In this document: positions 7,239 to 8,850 of the stretch, one piece after another
How positions within the stretch are numbered: position 1 is the stretch's first letter
How the letters are laid out: each line of letters begins with the position of its first letter
Assembly: GCA_022013235.1 (NCBI GenBank)
Contig: JAKLQR010000121.1
Coordinates: 1 to 8,850, forward strand
Origin: Thermodesulfovibrionales bacterium
Lineage (GTDB): Bacteria > Nitrospirota > Thermodesulfovibrionia > Thermodesulfovibrionales > SM23-35
DNA: 8,850 nt
Direction of reading: 5' to 3'
Program-made: the position numbers and the translations under genes
Notes under the pieces: generated by a model
The model's database searches: none
What the model saw: only the letters and a program-made list of their open reading frames with translations
What the model was told of the DNA's origin: nothing

Positions 7239-7841
7239 CTATTTTGCCTTTGCGCCGACTTTCTCCATGGCCTGAGTAACCTGGGCGGCGACTTCTCCTG
7301 CTTTCTCTTTGATGCTGCCCGCCTTTTCCATTGCCGCGCCGTAATCTTCGCCGTCCATTGCTGCCTGGACTTCTGCGAGAGAATCTTCAAGCCCCTTGAC
7401 ATCTGCTTTGAGCGCCTCTATATCTGCCTTGGAGCCTTTTCCCTTCGGCGCCTTTGAAAGCAGGGTTTTCGCCTCCTGCACCGCTGTCTTTGCGGTTTCC
7501 TGTGCAGCGAGGGCAGTATTTTTTGCCTGCTCTTTCTTCATCGGGAGATTGGATTTGAGCGCCTCGGCATCAGTTTTCACCTTGGCAAGCATCTCCTTGG
7601 CCTTGCCGTAGTCCTTCATGGTTTTTCCGTCCTGCACCTTGATCTCTTCCATTGCTGCGTTCATCGCTTCTGTGATCATTTTCGCATCTTCAGGCGCGTA
7701 TTTCTGAGCACCTTCCGTCACAACGGCATCAACTGAAGCCTGTGCAGCTTTGATATCTTCTGTAGGCTGTTTGGCGCATCCCGCAACGAGAAGTACCACC
7801 AATACACTGCAGATCAGAAAGGCAATAGTAATTCGCTTCAT
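7239..7841 (-). CDS. Ala/Lys-rich helical lipoprotein
   Basis: The start at 7841 gives MKRITIAFLI..., a type II signal peptide with lipobox VAGC (C22), preceded by AAAGGAG about 10 nt upstream. A longer in-frame start at 7892 adds only a charged 17-residue tail and is rejected. The mature protein (about 179 residues) is almost entirely helical and rich in Ala, Lys and Glu, with a low-complexity linker around 130-139 (KAPKGKGSKA). The pattern IKAAQASVDAVVTEGAQKYAPED (30-52) resembles DUF4398-type lipoprotein domains, a resemblance by eye only. It should be tethered to the outer membrane and could reach toward peptidoglycan, like Lpp-type spacer proteins. Its Y48/P50/E51 and its GEDYGAAMEK block (164-173) recur in the next protein, the L,D-transpeptidase lipoprotein. 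It is the first long gene behind the sigma-54 promoter candidate. Confidence 0.85.
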   Translation of the reverse strand: MKRITIAFLICSVLVVLLVAGCAKQPTEDIKAAQASVDAVVTEGAQKYAPEDAKMITEAMNAAMEEIKVQDGKTMKDYGKAKEMLAKVKTDAEALKSNLPMKKEQAKNTALAAQETAKTAVQEAKTLLSKAPKGKGSKADIEALKADVKGLEDSLAEVQAAMDGEDYGAAMEKAGSIKEKAGEVAAQVTQAMEKVGAKAK

Positions 7842-7907
7842 TCTTGTTTTTCTCCTTTTTTCTTCTTTGTAAGTTTTCCCCTGCTTCTCCAAATCATGCG
7901 GTGAATC

Positions 7908-7958
7908 TTATTTCCCTTTTTTGCCTTTTGGCTTGCCCGCAGCTTTTTTCTTGTCCAT
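7908..7958 (-). CDS. possible 16-residue lysine-rich peptide
   Basis: An ATG at 7958 opens a 16-codon frame, MDKKKAAGKPKGKKGK, ending in TAA. AGGAGGG lies at 7964-7970 with 5 nt to the ATG, the best ribosome-binding site in the window. Eight of 16 residues are Lys and the rest are mostly Gly and Ala. It lies in the leader between the sigma-54 promoter candidate and the lipoprotein gene, with 66 nt to the next start. It could be a real small basic protein, a leader peptide that affects translation of the operon, or chance. An alternative ATG at 7962 in another frame (22 codons) is too close to the ribosome-binding site. Function unknown. Confidence 0.4.
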   Translation of the reverse strand: MDKKKAAGKPKGKKGK

Positions 7959-8012
7959 CCATGCCCTCCTCTGTAAAAGATTATCCCCGAATACAAGGAA
8001 CAGCCCGGTATT

Positions 8013-8028
8013 AACAATTCCTGTGCCA
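8013..8028 (-). promoter_or_regulatory. candidate sigma-54 promoter of the envelope operon
   Basis: Reading the minus strand, TGGCAC (8028-8023), five bases, TTGTT (8017-8013) matches the sigma-54 consensus TGGCAC-N5-TTGCW in spacing and in all but the C of the -12 GC. Transcription would start near 8003, giving a leader of about 45 nt to the small peptide and about 160 nt to the lipoprotein. The divergent gene encodes a sigma-54 activator, which supports the call. Confidence 0.6.
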
Positions 8029-8104
8029 GATCGAAATAAATCAATGAAAATTAATTAAATCCAATGAGTTATCAGTAACCTTATTTTCTTTTTCCCGGAT
8101 TCGT

Positions 8105-8119
8105 TGTCCATTCTGGCAT
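8105..8119. promoter_or_regulatory. candidate activator site 1 (degenerate palindrome)
   Basis: TGTCCATTCTGGCAT matches the perfect palindrome at 8166-8180 in 11 of 15 positions, and the right part CCATTCTGGCAT in 11 of 12. Its centre is about 110 bp upstream of the predicted sigma-54 start site, a usual enhancer position. Confidence 0.45.
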
Positions 8120-8123
8120 ATGT

Positions 8124-8138
8124 GTGCCATAATGACAT
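8124..8138. promoter_or_regulatory. candidate activator site 2 (degenerate palindrome)
   Basis: GTGCCATAATGACAT matches ATGCCATTTTGGCAT in 11 of 15 positions. Its centre is 19 bp from site 1 and 42 bp from site 3, near whole numbers of helical turns. With part of site 1 it also makes another inverted repeat, TGGCA-N6-TGCCA (8114-8129). Confidence 0.45.
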
Positions 8139-8165
8139 ATAAAAATCGATTAATGTTTTTTTACT

Positions 8166-8180
8166 ATGCCATTTTGGCAT
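8166..8180. promoter_or_regulatory. candidate activator/operator site 3 (perfect palindrome)
   Basis: ATGCCATTTTGGCAT has two perfect 6-bp arms around TTT. It lies 56 bp before the activator ATG and just upstream of a TATACT hexamer, so a protein bound here would cover the -35 region of the activator's own promoter. It is about 170 bp upstream of the predicted sigma-54 start on the other strand. Confidence 0.6.
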
Positions 8181-8188
8181 GAATAGAG

Positions 8189-8194
8189 TATACT
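8189..8194 (+). promoter_or_regulatory. possible -10 element for the activator gene
   Basis: TATACT is close to the sigma-70 -10 consensus and lies 41 nt before the ATG. No -35 match is found at 16-18 bp upstream; that space is taken by the perfect palindrome. The promoter may be weak or regulated, and the call is tentative. Confidence 0.3.
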
Positions 8195-8235
8195 GTTCTT
8201 AATTAATCCCTTTATGGAGGTCAAAATAACGCGGG

Positions 8236-8850
8236 ATGAGAGAAAAGACAAGCCATATCCTGGTCATCATGGGAACCCGGAACAAGGGATGGGAAGACCT
8301 GATTGCCGGTCTGAAAAAACACAAGGATTTCATTCCCTATGTGACTGCTTCCATCAGTGAAGCCGTAATGATCATTAAGAATGAGCCTATACATATAGTA
8401 ATCTGTGACTATGACCTTCCAAGAGACAGCCTCAAATTTCTGAGAAAAGTGAAGTTCCTCAAACCCTATATCGAGATGATCTTCCTCTCGGAAAACGTGA
8501 ACCTCTCGAAAGCGACCGAGGCAATGAAAGAGGGCGCATATGATTTCTATCAGCTCCCTGTCGACAAAAGACTGTTGCATACCGTTATTGACAAGGCCAT
8601 AGAAAAACAGATCCTCTTCTTCGAAAAATCGGCCCTTGTACTGAAGATCCAGGAACAGTTTGATTACCGGAATATCATCGGCCGGAGCAAAGCGATCAAG
8701 CATGTAGTGGATATCGTAAGCTCAGTGGCCCAAAAAAATGTCAACATCCTTATTTCAGGGGAAACAGGGACAGGGAAGGAACTTGTTGCGAGCGCGATTC
8801 ATTATAACAGTCCGCGCTCCGCAAAACCTTTTATAAAACTCAACTGTGCG
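8236..8850 (+). CDS. sigma-54-dependent activator, NtrC-like, with atypical receiver (3' end beyond window)
   Basis: The open frame runs from ATG 8236 to the window end (205 codons visible). Residues 7-122 form a response-regulator receiver fold. D58 in VICDYDLP sits at the phospho-acceptor position and S85 (FLSEN) at the conserved Ser/Thr. The acidic pair after strand 1 is replaced (M12-G13 in ILVIMGT) and the conserved Lys before Pro is Leu (L107 in FYQLPVD). A linker leads to the AAA+ domain beginning with the NIIGRSKAI block (146-154), followed by Walker A GETGTGKE (175-182) and FIKLNCA (199-205), typical of enhancer-binding proteins that remodel sigma-54 polymerase. The GAFTGA loop and DNA-binding domain lie outside. 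An in-frame stop at 8227-8229 makes ATG 8236 the first possible start. GGAGG at 8216-8220 is rather far (15 nt); GCGGG directly precedes the ATG. The gene is divergent from the envelope operon. Confidence 0.9.
   Translation, partial: MREKTSHILVIMGTRNKGWEDLIAGLKKHKDFIPYVTASISEAVMIIKNEPIHIVICDYDLPRDSLKFLRKVKFLKPYIEMIFLSENVNLSKATEAMKEGAYDFYQLPVDKRLLHTVIDKAIEKQILFFEKSALVLKIQEQFDYRNIIGRSKAIKHVVDIVSSVAQKNVNILISGETGTGKELVASAIHYNSPRSAKPFIKLNCA

Noticed and set aside
7838..8044. 68-codon minus-strand open frame spanning the operon leader
   Set aside because: It starts upstream of the sigma-54 promoter candidate, has no good ribosome-binding site and overlaps the lipoprotein start in another frame.
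8114..8129. TGGCATATGTGTGCCA as a sigma-54 promoter (either strand)
   Set aside because: The GG to GC distance is 9 bases rather than 10, so it does not fit -24/-12 spacing; it is better read as part of the protein-binding repeats.
8221..8703. 160-codon minus-strand open frame at the right end
   Set aside because: It is antisense to the receiver and AAA+ domains of the sigma-54 activator, whose plus-strand frame shows clear motifs.

Overview
The window is bacterial chromosome from a Gram-negative (diderm) organism. The evidence is two genes with lipobox signal peptides, two periplasmic L,D-transpeptidases and a sigma-54 activator. Codon use and gene style would fit Nitrospirota or a delta-proteobacterial lineage such as Desulfobacterota, but nothing in the window fixes the taxon and this placement is tentative.

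Left part, plus strand (1-2991). After a short palindromic intergenic repeat (17-36) come two closely spaced genes: a YkgJ-type cysteine-cluster protein (111-614) and a divergent PlsC-family acyltransferase (631-1440). The next 320 bases have no gene. They hold two stacked inverted-repeat elements: a 20-bp perfect inverted repeat with an inner hairpin (1494-1577) and a MITE-like element with 25-bp terminal inverted repeats and GC-rich hairpins (1593-1750). The second element ends 11 bases before the most likely TTG start of a DNA polymerase IV gene (dinB, 1762-2991).

Middle part, minus strand (7958 down to 2988). Reading in transcription order there is a possible 16-residue lysine-rich peptide, an Ala/Lys-rich lipoprotein, a lipoprotein with a C-terminal L,D-transpeptidase domain, a membrane-anchored L,D-transpeptidase, a secreted 206-residue protein of unknown function, and a Kup potassium transporter. 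Three of the junctions are 26, 3 and 1 nt, so the lipoprotein-LDT-LDT-unknown genes look like one translationally coupled cell-envelope operon. kup follows after 57 nt and may be read through. kup and dinB converge and overlap by 4 bases.

Right part (7959-8850). A divergent control region separates the envelope operon from a plus-strand sigma-54 activator gene cut by the window end. On the minus strand there is a near-consensus sigma-54 promoter (TGGCAC-N5-TTGT). Three copies of a 15-bp palindrome related to ATGCCATTTTGGCAT lie 100-170 bp upstream of it, where enhancer-binding proteins normally bind. The activator has a receiver domain without the usual acidic pair and lysine. The simplest reading is a self-contained module in which this phosphorylation-independent or atypical activator binds the palindromes, switches on the envelope operon through sigma-54, and controls its own gene. 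That regulatory link is inferred and not shown.
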